A stretch of 64,000 nt of DNA from Elusimicrobiota bacterium (GTDB lineage Bacteria > Elusimicrobiota > Elusimicrobia > FEN-1173). Below are positions 55,422-64,000 of this stretch, piece by piece (the stretch's first letter is position 1; each line of letters opens with the position of its first letter). The DNA is taken from positions 1,922,001 through 1,986,000 of the forward strand of contig JADJJR010000001.1 of NCBI GenBank assembly GCA_016706425.1, read 5' to 3'. The position numbers and the translations under genes are program-made. Below the pieces are notes generated by a model, which was not told the origin of the DNA, searched no databases, and was given only the letters and a program-made list of their open reading frames with translations.

Positions 55422-55913
55422 TCAACTCGCACCCACCTCCCCACGCCCCCAACTTTTTCCTTTTACGTCCAAATGTGTGCAGGCGATGTTGATCCCGACC
55501 AAGGATCCAAGACCATCCGTTGGAAATACAAAAAATCTGCATTCCTGTGGATCCCTATAATAAAAGTACCCCCCGTCCAAGTGGGGAACCACTTCGGGGG
55601 CTTTCAAAATTCTCATCTTTTGGTGGCCTGGCAAAGGGATATCGCAGGGGGGGATGGAATCAATATATTTTCCTCCCGATGTCAGCACTTGAGCGACAAA
55701 AAATCTATCGGGATACAGACCTTCCGTATCGGCGTAATAAATCCTCAACGCGGCCCGGAGCCCTCCGAGGTTCCCATAAGTGGCGGCCTCCCGGGCCTTG
55801 CGAGTCATATCGGCGAATTTCGGTATTGCTATGGCGGCAAGCAAACCGATAATGGCCACAACCAGCATCACCTCAATCAACGTGAAACCCATTGGAGATC
55901 GTTTTTTGAACAT
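55422..55913 (-). CDS. Type IV pilin-like prepilin
   Basis: 163 residues, AAAGGAGA upstream. Class III signal MFKKRSPMG/FTLIE with Glu5, and hydrophobic helix VMLVVAIIGLLAAIAI. Then PKFADMTRKAREAATYGNLGGLRAALRIYYADTEGLYP, a block common in Elusimicrobiota pseudopilins. Two Cys near the C-terminus (PQECRFF, NIACTHL) may form a disulfide. Processed by a prepilin peptidase and assembled at the inner membrane. It stands alone here; no assembly genes are in the window. Confidence 0.88.
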   Translation of the reverse strand: MFKKRSPMGFTLIEVMLVVAIIGLLAAIAIPKFADMTRKAREAATYGNLGGLRAALRIYYADTEGLYPDRFFVAQVLTSGGKYIDSIPPCDIPLPGHQKMRILKAPEVVPHLDGGYFYYRDPQECRFFVFPTDGLGSLVGINIACTHLDVKGKSWGRGEVGAS

Positions 55914-56025
55914 CGTTAATCTCCTTTTACTCTCCTTGGGTCCTCCCCCTCTCTCCTATTAAGTTTAACCCCCCCCCGCCTTTATTCAAGGGTTGGGTAG
56001 GACGTGGACGTTATCCCCGGTGTGC

Positions 56026-56031
56026 TATAAT
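56026..56031 (+). promoter_or_regulatory. -10 box upstream of trxB
   Basis: Perfect TATAAT 31 bp before the trxB ATG. A clear -35 is missing (TGGACG at 56005-56010 would need a 15-bp spacer). Confidence 0.45.
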
Positions 56032-56062
56032 TGTCTTAATCCATCGCAAAGGGGTTGGTTTT

Positions 56063-57004
56063 ATGGAAACACGCCATGTTGTCATTATTGGGTCCGGTCC
56101 CGCCGGTTACACCGCCGCGCTCTACACCTCCCGGGCGGGCTTGAAGCCCTTGGTCCTGGGCGGCTTTATGAAAGGCGGTCAATCGGGCGGACAGCTCATG
56201 ACCACCACGGACGTCGAAAATTTCCCCGGCTTTCCCGACGGCATCGCCGGCCCCGAACTCATGGTCAACATGCGCAAACAGGCCCAACGGTTCGGCGCCG
56301 AGGTGCTCGACAAAGACGTGGAGTCGGTGGATTTTTCCACCCGCCCCTTTAAGGTGGTGACGGACGAGGCCGAGTACAGCGCCAAGGCGGTCATCATCGC
56401 CACCGGCGCCACGGCCAAACGCCTGCACAACGACGCCGAGGCCAAGTTCTGGAACCGGGGCATTTCCGCCTGCGCCACCTGCGACGGCGCGCTCCCGATT
56501 TTCCGCAACAAGCCCATCGCCGTGATCGGCGGCGGCGACACCGCCATGGAAGAGGCCCTCTTCCTGACCCGCTTCGGAAGCCAAGTGATCCTCCTTCACC
56601 GTCGCGACGAATTCCGCGCCTCCAAGGTGATGATCGAACGGGTCCGGAAAAACCCCAAGATCCTTTTGAAGACCCCCTACGTGCTGGAAGACACCCACGG
56701 CGAGAAAACCCTCGAGCAAATCCGGATCAAAAACGTCGCCACCGGCGCCGTGGAAACCCTGGCCGCCAACGGGCTTTTCATGGCCATTGGCCACGAACCC
56801 AACACCGGCGTTTTCCGCGGCCAAATCGACCTCCACGACACGGGCTACGTCAAGACCGACGGCCACACCCGAACCAACGTGACGGGCGTGTTCGCCGCCG
56901 GCGACTGCGTGGACCACGTCTACCGCCAGGCCGTCACCGCCGCGGGCCAGGGCTGCATGGCGGCCATCGCCGTCGAGCGCTGGCTCGCCGAACACCCCCA
57001 ATAA
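56063..57004 (+). CDS. trxB: Thioredoxin reductase
   Basis: 313 residues. FAD loop VVIIGSGPAGYTAALYTSRAG, redox-active ISACATCDGALPIF (Cys137, Cys140), NADPH loop IAVIGGGDTAMEEALFLTRF, and C-terminal GVFAAGDCVDHVYRQAVTAAGQGCMAAI. The CATC variant is common in low-molecular-weight TrxB. Supplies thioredoxin, the usual electron donor of PrxQ peroxiredoxins such as the one on the element. Confidence 0.96.
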   Translation: METRHVVIIGSGPAGYTAALYTSRAGLKPLVLGGFMKGGQSGGQLMTTTDVENFPGFPDGIAGPELMVNMRKQAQRFGAEVLDKDVESVDFSTRPFKVVTDEAEYSAKAVIIATGATAKRLHNDAEAKFWNRGISACATCDGALPIFRNKPIAVIGGGDTAMEEALFLTRFGSQVILLHRRDEFRASKVMIERVRKNPKILLKTPYVLEDTHGEKTLEQIRIKNVATGAVETLAANGLFMAIGHEPNTGVFRGQIDLHDTGYVKTDGHTRTNVTGVFAAGDCVDHVYRQAVTAAGQGCMAAIAVERWLAEHPQ

Positions 57005-57010
57005 CCCCCC

Positions 57011-57038
57011 TTGACATTTCGAAGGACTTTGCTACACT
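57011..57038 (+). promoter_or_regulatory. Promoter of the malectin/GH144-like gene
   Basis: TTGACA (57011-57016), 16-bp spacer, TACACT (57033-57038), with the ATG at 57094 preceded by AAGGGG. Starts 7 bp past the trxB stop. Confidence 0.6.
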
Positions 57039-57093
57039 CTTTATTGCCCGCGTGGGCATTCGCGGGCACATCGCCGACCAAGGGGTCTCTCTT

Positions 57094-60000
57094 ATGACAC
57101 GAATCCACCGTTTTGCGTTGGGCGCGGCCGTCGGGGCCGCGCTGTTCGCCGTCCCGTTGCGCGCCGCGCTCACGCCCGCCTCGACCAACGGGGAGGAAGC
57201 CTTCCTCCTCAACTGCGGCAGCACCGAAAACCACGTTTTGAACGGCAATTATTGGATGAAGGACGAACCCTTCGAATCCCTTTACCGCTGGGGCCATTTC
57301 GGCGGCGAAGCCGCCGTGGACAATTCGGCGGTGACCCCCGCGTTGAGCGAAGTCTACCGGTCGCACCGTTTCGGCCGGTTTGTTAAATACCGCTTGGAAG
57401 TCCCCCCCGGGGGCTACTTCATCCGGCTGCATTTCAACGAGACCTATTGGGACGAACCCGGCAAACGACTTTTTCGTGTTCGGCTGAACGGAACCGAATA
57501 CCAATACGCCGACCCCAAAACGGGGCAAATCAAAAACACCCTGGACATCTGGTCCTTGGCGGGTGGGAAAAACAAGCCTTACACCATCTCTTTTAACCTG
57601 CCCATCAATCACGATGGCATCAACGTCGAGGTTTATCAGAACGACGGCGACCCCGACAACGCCATGATCTCCGGGATCGAGGCCGTGGCCACCCAATTTT
57701 ACGAGCGGGAGTTTTTAAAATGGATGGCCAAGAAATTGTTTTGGTATTTCTGGAACGAGGCCGACCCCACCACCGGCCTCGTGAGCGACACGGCCAACAG
57801 TTACGGGGCGGGTTACTCCCCCAAGGCCCACATCGCCGCGACGGGCTTTGGGCTTAGCTTGATCTCCGCGGCCGCCGACCGTGGCTGGATCACCACGCAG
57901 GAGGCCGCCGATCGCACGAGAAAAATCCTGAATGTCTTTGAGAACATCGCGCCCCACCAGGAGGGGTTTTGGTACCGATTCATGAAAGGGGCCACCGCCG
58001 AACGCTGGGTGGACGGGGCGGACAAATCCGAAATCTCAACCGTCGACTCGTCCCTCTTCATCCTCGGCGCCCTGCAAGCGGGAGAATACTTCCGCGGCAC
58101 GCCGAACAACGACATCACCGAGCAGGCCGACCGCCTTTACCGCCGCATGGATTGGACGAAATACATCAACAAAGCCGGCGGGGACGTCCGGCGGAACACA
58201 TTCCTCTCCATGGGGTGGAGCAATGAAGAGGGGTACCTTCCCGCGCTTTGGGGCGACTACTCCGAAGCCATGTTCATCTACCCCCTCGCCTTCGGCTCCC
58301 CGACGCACGCCATTAGCACGGCCGCCTGGACCAATCTGAACCGAATGTGGGGCCAGCGTCAGGGCATCGAATACATGAACGGCCCCCACCCGACGCCTCT
58401 TTTCCTTCACCAGTTCCACCACCTCTATTACAATTTCCGCGGTGTGTACAACGATTTCACCGACCAGGGCCTGCACGACGACTTTGGCGATTACTCCAAA
58501 AACTCCCTGTTGGCCACGGAGGTTAACCGGCTCACCTGCCTCAACGACGGACGCTATGCCGAAAACCGCTGGGGCCTGACCCCGGCCTACGGGTCCGACG
58601 GTATTTATCACGTCTGGGGCCTGGACAACCACGATGGCCACGTGGCACCGTCCGCCGCGGGCGCCTCCATCGGCCTCACCCATTACCACTCCGCCAACTA
58701 CACCAACACCCTCGCCGCCCTGCGACACATGTACTTTCAATACAAACACCACGTCTGGGGCCGCAACGGGTTCACCGATTCATTCAACGTGACCCAATCC
58801 ACGTCCCCCGTGACGCTGGGGATCAACAACGGGCCCCTGGCCATCGCCATCATCAACCAGCTGACGGAGGACGGCCGCCTTCGGGTCATGGAAAGCCTCA
58901 TGAAAAACGGACACATCAAACGCGGTTTGGCGGCGACGGGATTGCGCCCCTACACGGCGCCCTACGCCTTCGCCTCCTCCGTCATGAGCGACAACCACGC
59001 CCGCTACGCCGTGGACGGGGATTCGGCCACCCGCTGGGAATCGGTCTGGGAGGACCCGCAATTCTTGGCCATGGACTTCATTTCCGCCAAGACGGTGAAT
59101 AAAGTCACCCTCCATTGGGAAACCGCCCACGCCAAGAAGTACCGCGTGCAATACTCCAACGACAACGCCCACTGGACCGACGCCGCCGTCATCACGGATG
59201 GCGACGGCGGCCAGGATGTCGTGACCTTCCCCGCGATGACCGCGCGTTATTTCCGCGTGAAAGGCGAACAACGGGGCGGGGCGGGCGACACCGTGTGGGG
59301 TTATTCCCTGTGGGAAGTCGCCTTTGAAAACGACCCAACCCTGCGACCGACCGCGCCGACCCAGTTGCACGCCACCCGCCGCACCGGAAACAGCCTGGGC
59401 TGGGCGTGGACCGACAACAGCGGGAACGAGGACGGGTTTCGCTTTTACGGCGCCTCCGCTCCCGAAGGGCCCTACACGCTTTTAGCGACCCTGCCCGCGG
59501 GGACAACCTCCCACACGGAGCTCGGCCTGCCCGCCGACACCGCCTTTTTTCGCCGCATCACGGCGTTCCAAGGCGAGGCGGAATCCGAGCCCAACCAAGC
59601 CGAGGGCCGAACGACTCCTTTGAACGCCGTTCTCGGTCCCGAAGCGGCGGACGGGACTTTGCGCAGCGCCCTGGATGAAAACGGCGTGCTCCACGTGACC
59701 TATTTCGACCCGTCTCAACGGGGGCTCCGCTACGTGACATGGAACGGAACCAATTGGAGCTCCCCGGAATGGATCGATGAAAACGCCACCGGGTACCCCG
59801 CCGCGGACGGGTCCGCCATGTTCCTCGTGGCGTCGGACCTCGCCCTGGACGCGAGGGGGCGACCCCACGTGGTCTTCTACACCGAGTCCGAAGGACTCCG
59901 CTGGGCCGTGAGCGAGAACGGCGCCTGGACAAAAGAAACCGTCGCCGCCACTGACGCCAGCGTGATCGCCAATCTCGTGGTGGACCCCAGCGGAGAACCC

Positions 60001-61779
60001 CGCGTTCTCTGGTCCGCCCCGGGGCAGGGCGCCGCGCTCCTCACGGCCCGTCGATCGCCGACGGGCTGGACCGCCGAGCCCGTGGCCACCGGCGTGACCG
60101 CCAACACCAGCCATTTGGCCCTTGATGAGTCGGGCCGCGTGCACGTGGCCTACGGGACCAACGACGGCCCCCACGCCCTGTATTACACCGTGCGGGACGC
60201 CGAGGGCTGGTCCGCGCCGGAACCCGTGGATTCCCTGGAGGAGTGGCGCTACCGGGTGGAGCCGACGATCCTGATCGACGGCGAGGGCCGTCCGCGGGTC
60301 GTGGATTGCCTGAACAACCGCGACGGCCGGGTGCGCTACAACGTCCGGACCGATTCCGGTTGGATCGGGGAATATGCCCATTACGACGAACCCGATTGGG
60401 AGCACACCGGAACCCCTGCGCCGGGCTTCGCCCTGGACGGCGCGGGCGCGCCCCGAACTCTCTACGCCTTGCACTTCAACTACAACCCCCATTGGTTCCG
60501 CACGGTGCTCGGCGTCCGGGGTGAAACCGGCTGGACCGAAACGGTTCTCGCCGAGGACGCCCGTTGGGGCGCCCCCGCCGCCTTGACTCTGGACGCCCAA
60601 GGCGGGGCTCAACTCTTAACGCTCTCCACGGAGGGGCGTCTTCGTTTGATTCGGGAAAACACCGGCGCTCCCGCCCCCGTGGGCGGAGGACGGACCAGCC
60701 GGGCGCAAGCCCCCCGCGGGCTCACGGGAGCGGCCCGGGGCAACAACGTCACCTGGACCTGGACCGATGGGGCGTCCAACGAAACGGGGTATCGCCTTTA
60801 CGGCGCGACCTCCGCGGCCGGACCCTTCGCGCTGATCGCCGATCTCCCCCCCAACGCCACCGCCCACACGGAAACCGGGGTTTCCCCCCGGATTCCACAA
60901 TACCGTTACGTAACCGTGCGGAACGCCGGCGGATCGGTCGCTTCGGCCCTTGCGAAAAGCGGTCTCGCCCGGCCGGCCCGGCCGACCGGCGTCGCCGTGT
61001 CCACGCGGACCGCCGACAGCTTGACCTGGTCCTGGACCGACCACGCCGACAACGAAACCGGCTACCGCGTCCGCCGGGCGGCCGACGGTACCGTCCTGTC
61101 CGATGACCTGCCGGCGGACACGACCGTTTGGACCCAGCCCGGACTGTCGCCCAACACCCCGCAACGGATCGTGATCGAGGCTTTCAACGAGGCCGGGAGC
61201 GCGACCTCCGTCCCCTCCCGAACCGCCTTCACGCTCGCCAACGCGCCCGTCGGTTCCACTCTGTCCTGGGCGGACAGTGTCTGGACACTGACCTGGGATC
61301 CCAACGGCAACCCCGCGAACACGGTTTACCGCGTTTTCCGCTCTTTGAGCGGCGCGGCGTTCACCCCGGTGCATCGCGGCACCGCGCACACCGCCGCGCT
61401 GCCGACGACGCCCGCGAACCGCCCGGTCGTCTTTAAAGTCACGGCGCAAAACGGCGATGGAATCGCGACGGGATTCGACGTGGAGATCGCCACGCGCACG
61501 CCGGTCGCTCCGAGGACCGCCGCGCTCGCCGTGACGCCGAACCCCTATCGACCGTCCCGGGGCGACCCCCTGTTCGTGGACGGATTGGCGGCGAACGCCC
61601 GGGTGCGGCTCTACGCCGCGTCGGGGCGCCTCGTGGTGGAACTGACCGCCGACGGCGAGGGACAGGCGCGGTGGGACGGGCGTTCCGGAGATGGGCGCCC
61701 CGTGGCCACCGGCGTCTATTTGGGCGTGGTCGACGGCGACGGATCCCGCCAGGTCTTCCGGGTGGCGGTTTTGAAGTAA
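57094..61779 (+). CDS. Giant secreted protein: malectin, GH144-like, F5/8C, FN3 and FlgD-like modules
   Basis: 1,561 residues from ATG 57094. Signal peptide to ~25. Malectin-like domain ~30-165 (FRVRLNGTEYQYADP). ~170-620 resembles the PF10091 glucoamylase/GH144 endo-beta-1,2-glucanase fold: GFGLSLISAAADRGWITTQEAADRTRKIL, FYKG-type GFWYRFM, SEISTVDSSLFILGALQAGEYF, WGDYSEAMFIYPLAFGSP, FLHQFHHLYYNFRGVYNDF, WGLTPAYGSDGIYHVWG. F5/8-type-C carbohydrate-binding domain ~640-750 (YAVDGDSATRWESVWEDPQFLAMDF). FN3 at ~765-850, a repetitive beta-propeller-like stretch ~870-1190, three further FN3 modules, and a FlgD-like C-terminal domain (NPYRPSRGDPLFVDGL...GRPVATGVYLGVVDG). Likely degrades an extracellular beta-glucan. 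Substrate assignment is inference. Confidence 0.75.
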   Translation: MTRIHRFALGAAVGAALFAVPLRAALTPASTNGEEAFLLNCGSTENHVLNGNYWMKDEPFESLYRWGHFGGEAAVDNSAVTPALSEVYRSHRFGRFVKYRLEVPPGGYFIRLHFNETYWDEPGKRLFRVRLNGTEYQYADPKTGQIKNTLDIWSLAGGKNKPYTISFNLPINHDGINVEVYQNDGDPDNAMISGIEAVATQFYEREFLKWMAKKLFWYFWNEADPTTGLVSDTANSYGAGYSPKAHIAATGFGLSLISAAADRGWITTQEAADRTRKILNVFENIAPHQEGFWYRFMKGATAERWVDGADKSEISTVDSSLFILGALQAGEYFRGTPNNDITEQADRLYRRMDWTKYINKAGGDVRRNTFLSMGWSNEEGYLPALWGDYSEAMFIYPLAFGSPTHAISTAAWTNLNRMWGQRQGIEYMNGPHPTPLFLHQFHHLYYNFRGVYNDFTDQGLHDDFGDYSKNSLLATEVNRLTCLNDGRYAENRWGLTPAYGSDGIYHVWGLDNHDGHVAPSAAGASIGLTHYHSANYTNTLAALRHMYFQYKHHVWGRNGFTDSFNVTQSTSPVTLGINNGPLAIAIINQLTEDGRLRVMESLMKNGHIKRGLAATGLRPYTAPYAFASSVMSDNHARYAVDGDSATRWESVWEDPQFLAMDFISAKTVNKVTLHWETAHAKKYRVQYSNDNAHWTDAAVITDGDGGQDVVTFPAMTARYFRVKGEQRGGAGDTVWGYSLWEVAFENDPTLRPTAPTQLHATRRTGNSLGWAWTDNSGNEDGFRFYGASAPEGPYTLLATLPAGTTSHTELGLPADTAFFRRITAFQGEAESEPNQAEGRTTPLNAVLGPEAADGTLRSALDENGVLHVTYFDPSQRGLRYVTWNGTNWSSPEWIDENATGYPAADGSAMFLVASDLALDARGRPHVVFYTESEGLRWAVSENGAWTKETVAATDASVIANLVVDPSGEPRVLWSAPGQGAALLTARRSPTGWTAEPVATGVTANTSHLALDESGRVHVAYGTNDGPHALYYTVRDAEGWSAPEPVDSLEEWRYRVEPTILIDGEGRPRVVDCLNNRDGRVRYNVRTDSGWIGEYAHYDEPDWEHTGTPAPGFALDGAGAPRTLYALHFNYNPHWFRTVLGVRGETGWTETVLAEDARWGAPAALTLDAQGGAQLLTLSTEGRLRLIRENTGAPAPVGGGRTSRAQAPRGLTGAARGNNVTWTWTDGASNETGYRLYGATSAAGPFALIADLPPNATAHTETGVSPRIPQYRYVTVRNAGGSVASALAKSGLARPARPTGVAVSTRTADSLTWSWTDHADNETGYRVRRAADGTVLSDDLPADTTVWTQPGLSPNTPQRIVIEAFNEAGSATSVPSRTAFTLANAPVGSTLSWADSVWTLTWDPNGNPANTVYRVFRSLSGAAFTPVHRGTAHTAALPTTPANRPVVFKVTAQNGDGIATGFDVEIATRTPVAPRTAALAVTPNPYRPSRGDPLFVDGLAANARVRLYAASGRLVVELTADGEGQARWDGRSGDGRPVATGVYLGVVDGDGSRQVFRVAVLK

Positions 61780-61805
61780 ATCCTTCAGCCCCCTCCCAGG
61801 GCCTT

Positions 61806-61841
61806 CGACGGCCGCGCCACCCGGCGCGGCCGTCGTTGTTT
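61806..61841 (+). terminator. Rho-independent terminator
   Basis: CGACGGCCGCGCC-ACCC-GGCGCGGCCGTCG followed by TTGTTT: 13-bp perfect stem, 26 bp after the giant gene. Confidence 0.85.
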
Positions 61842-61871
61842 CGGGGCGACAACATGGTAAGATAGCCGGGC

Positions 61872-62585
61872 GTGAAACTTTTTCCGGATCTGCGCGCTCC
61901 CGTCGATGAGGACGAATGGATGGACACCCGCCCCTTCGACCCGGACCAGGCCCGGCGGGCCCTCCGCTACCTGGCCCTCACCAACCGACGGTTTGGGGGC
62001 GCACGGGCTATTTTGCGCCCCCTGGCCCGCTGGAGCGTCCGTTGGCACCCGGGCGAGCCGGTGCGTCTTTTGGACGTGGGCACGGGCGGCGCGGACATTC
62101 CCATCGCCATCGCGCAATGGGGCCGCAAGCACGGTTTTTCCCTTCGCATCACCGCGGTCGAGCTGCTCCCTTCCATCGCCGCTTTGGCCAAAGAGGCGGC
62201 GCGGGCCTACCCCGAAATCACGGTGCTGACACGCGACCTCCGGGACCTGCCCCAGGAGTTGACATTTGATTATGTCACCGCGTCCTTGTTCCTCCACCAC
62301 GTTCCGGTGGGACTGCGGACCGAGGCGCTCCGGGCCATGGACCGCCGTGCCCGCAAGGGGCTCGTGATCTCCGACTTGCGTCGCGGCCTTCTGTCCTACT
62401 GGGCGGCGGGGGCGGCGGCCGGCCTGTGGGGCGACAAGATCCTCCGCCACGACAGCCCCTTGGCCGTGCGGCGTTCTTTTCGAGCGGACGAATTGGACGC
62501 CCTGGCCAGGGAAACCGGGCTCACTTATTTGCGGGCGCGCAACGAGTCCTGGTTTCGCTTAACTCTTTCGGGGGAGAAGGCTTGA
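61872..62585 (+). CDS. Class I SAM-dependent methyltransferase
   Basis: 237 residues from GTG 61872. RLLDVGTGGADIPIAIAQWGRKHGFSLRITAVELLPSIAALAKEAARAYPEITVLTRDLRDLP gives motifs I and II; YVTASLFLHHVP is motif IV. Similar proteins (UbiE/Coq5-like, in polyketide or flavin-reductase clusters) methylate small molecules. A -10-like TAAGAT (61858-61863) ends eight bases before the GTG. Stop is 1 bp from the convergent acyltransferase stop. Confidence 0.85.
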   Translation: MKLFPDLRAPVDEDEWMDTRPFDPDQARRALRYLALTNRRFGGARAILRPLARWSVRWHPGEPVRLLDVGTGGADIPIAIAQWGRKHGFSLRITAVELLPSIAALAKEAARAYPEITVLTRDLRDLPQELTFDYVTASLFLHHVPVGLRTEALRAMDRRARKGLVISDLRRGLLSYWAAGAAAGLWGDKILRHDSPLAVRRSFRADELDALARETGLTYLRARNESWFRLTLSGEKA

Positions 62586-62586
62586 A

Positions 62587-63459
62587 TTAAGAGGACAGAT
62601 CGAGGCCCAGGTCCGTCGCGGTGGGCACGACCGGGGGGGACTGGGGAATGCGGTAGGGCCAGACGATGTCGGGCACCGTTTCGAACACCTCCCGGGGTTT
62701 AACCTCCGGGGGCGGCACCGGGCAGGTGGCCTTGCCCTCGTCAGCGGATTGATCCAGCCCTTCGATGAAGGATTCCGCTAGGGATTGGTTCACTTTCAGC
62801 ATGTGGTTTTCAATTTCCGAAATGTGCCCGATGTAGGGAATCCGCACGCCGTGGTACTCCATTTCCGGCCCCACCGGGTGGAAAAGAATGTGGTACCGCT
62901 TCAACAAATACCACAATCGTTTTTCCGACACCATGTACCAATCCGCCAAGTTGATCCGCTTGGACACGTGGTACATGATCTTGAACAAACCCAATATCAC
63001 CGCGAACTGACGCCGACGGTCCTGGCTGTTGAATTCCCCTTTTTCCGCCCGATGGAAACGCGAGCCGGGGGCGGCCTCGGCCAGGTCGTCCACGCCGCGG
63101 AACCCGTCTTCCACGCGCCGACGGAAATCCCGCGCCACGGCCAGGCGGGACACCTCCGCAATCCGGGGCGACGACGGATGCGGTTCTTGGTAAAACGGGG
63201 TCACGGCGTGCAGGGTGGGCAATCCGTGCGGGGAGTTTAACACCAACCGAATGGTCCCGACGACGTTCTCCTCCGCGTCGACGGCGGCCATGTGGAGGGA
63301 CATGGGATCCCACTCGTCTTTTTCCAAACCGCTGGGATGGTCCTCGGCTTTTTCGAAATGGTATTCATTCACGTAGACATCGTAGCGCAACCGGTGAACC
63401 CCCTGGAGCAGCTTCGGGGTGGTCGCCACGACGAATTTGATGTTGCCGTAATCAAGCAT
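62587..63459 (-). CDS. PEP-CTERM/exosortase-system-associated acyltransferase
   Basis: 290 residues. GNAT/autoinducer-synthase-like: FVVATTPKLLQGVHRLRYDVYVNEYHFEKAEDHPSGLEKDEWDPMSLHMAAVDAEENVVGTIRLVLNS, then RIAEVSRLAVARDFRRR (the E-x-S-R-l-a motif) and an HVSKRINLADWYMVSEKRLWYLLKRY block. This pattern defines the N-acyl amino-acid-synthase-like proteins encoded with exosortases. No exosortase or PEP-CTERM protein is in the window, so the partner genes are elsewhere or the protein has another role. Confidence 0.82.
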   Translation of the reverse strand: MLDYGNIKFVVATTPKLLQGVHRLRYDVYVNEYHFEKAEDHPSGLEKDEWDPMSLHMAAVDAEENVVGTIRLVLNSPHGLPTLHAVTPFYQEPHPSSPRIAEVSRLAVARDFRRRVEDGFRGVDDLAEAAPGSRFHRAEKGEFNSQDRRRQFAVILGLFKIMYHVSKRINLADWYMVSEKRLWYLLKRYHILFHPVGPEMEYHGVRIPYIGHISEIENHMLKVNQSLAESFIEGLDQSADEGKATCPVPPPEVKPREVFETVPDIVWPYRIPQSPPVVPTATDLGLDLSS

Positions 63460-63562
63460 GGGTGTCTCGAGCGCTTTGTCTCTTTAAACATACGCGACTT
63501 TGGGGTTAAATTCAATCTATTTGTTTTCCTGCAACACATTAACCACCGCGCCTTTCCCGGGG

Positions 63563-63591
63563 CTTGAAAATCCGCTGTTTCGACGGTATAT
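63563..63591 (+). promoter_or_regulatory. Promoter of the terminal methyltransferase gene
   Basis: TTGAAA (63563-63568), 17-bp spacer, TATATA (63586-63591), ATG at 63602, only ten bases later. Confidence 0.55.
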
Positions 63592-63601
63592 AAGGGCAAC
63601 C

Positions 63602-64000
63602 ATGTTGTTTTCCTTGTGTTTCGAATGGGCACGATTGATCGCCGCCGAACGTTGTGGGCTTCCCCAGCAACGCCGCCCCGAACCCCAGTCCGTGATGACC
63701 GACCCCGCCGCCGTCGAAGCTTTTCACGGGGCCGGCTTCGATTTACTCGCCCCCATTTATTGTTTCAACACCCGCCGCGTGTCCCGTCTGGCGCCCTTGA
63801 ATGGACGCGTTTTGGACCTGGGTTCCGGGTCGGGACAATTCCTGCGTCTGCTCGCGGCTCGAAGACCGGATTTAACAATCGTCGGCCTCGAACCTTCCCC
63901 CGCCATGCGGGCGCTCGGTCGGGAGCGGATCGTGAAGGACGGACTCTCCGGGAAAATTCAGTTGATCGAGGGAGACATGACCGAATTGACGGACCCTTTG
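63602..64000 (+). CDS. SAM-dependent methyltransferase, 3' truncated by window edge
   Basis: 133 residues are visible. Motif I is at GRVLDLGSGSGQFLRLLAARRPDLTIVGLEPSPAMRALGRERI, with IQLIEGDMTEL as motif II/III. The N-terminus (EWARLIAAERCGLPQQ...) is variable. Class I methyltransferase; substrate cannot be told. Confidence 0.8.
   Translation, partial: MLFSLCFEWARLIAAERCGLPQQRRPEPQSVMTDPAAVEAFHGAGFDLLAPIYCFNTRRVSRLAPLNGRVLDLGSGSGQFLRLLAARRPDLTIVGLEPSPAMRALGRERIVKDGLSGKIQLIEGDMTELTDPL

Overview
The window is a stretch of chromosome from a GC-rich, Gram-negative bacterium that is interrupted near its left end by a 21.3 kb integrated element. Gram-negative structure is indicated by a TolC/RND efflux system and predicted outer-membrane barrels. 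A type IV pilin whose N-terminus (GFTLIEVMLVVAIIGLLAAI, followed by a GNLG..R.A..IYY.D.EG.YP block) looks like those common in Elusimicrobiota, very large secreted multidomain proteins and an exosortase-associated acyltransferase suggest Elusimicrobiota or a related uncultured lineage. That placement is an inference from style, not a database result.

Left flank (1-2117): the end of a diacylglycerol-kinase-type lipid kinase and a ClC chloride channel/antiporter. Integrated element (2118-23429): it lies between the 3' end of the ClC gene and tRNA-Gln(TTG). Both junctions and an internal intact site share exactly a 2-bp core (CT/AG), as expected for the serine recombinase it encodes. A 1.52 kb attP-containing segment is present once split across the two ends and once, inverted and intact, inside. 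This divides the element into a 16.1 kb arm A and a 2.1 kb arm B. Arm A carries (i) a tightly packed nine-gene minus-strand operon of unknown function with three nuclease-like proteins, a serine-hydrolase-like protein, a PH-domain membrane protein and a CsoR-like protein lacking metal ligands, with CsoR-type palindromes scattered through it; and (ii) a TetR-TolC-adaptor-RND efflux operon with two PII-like proteins, an outer-membrane barrel and a PrxQ peroxiredoxin. Arm B carries a ribbon-helix-helix protein, a small unknown protein, an XRE regulator and the recombinase.

Right chromosome (23425-64000): tRNA-Gln, spoVG, ispE, a TPR lipoprotein-like protein, rimI, tsaB, tsaE, thiL, an M20 amidohydrolase, nnrD, acpS, comEC and a HAMP protein, nearly all on the minus strand with overlapping starts and stops. 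Then come a 1,628-residue secreted protein, a divergent APC permease and a murein-peptide recycling cluster (amidase, DUF819 permease, dipeptide epimerase, NlpC/P60 endopeptidase). A glycogen-debranching enzyme and sucD-sucC follow. A divergent plus-strand operon encodes CBS, KorA, KorB, zinc-ribbon/CBS and PP-loop proteins. The right end has a type IV pilin, thioredoxin reductase, a 1,561-residue malectin/GH144-like/F5-8C/FN3 secreted protein, two methyltransferases and an exosortase-system acyltransferase.

How they work together: SucCD plus KorAB interconvert succinate, succinyl-CoA and 2-oxoglutarate using ferredoxin. The murein cluster cuts peptidoglycan peptides to L-Ala-D-Glu and epimerises it. 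TsaB/TsaE/RimI belong to tRNA t6A and N-acetylation housekeeping. The integrated element adds an efflux/antioxidant module and the uncharacterised nine-gene operon, which is the best candidate here for an undescribed system.
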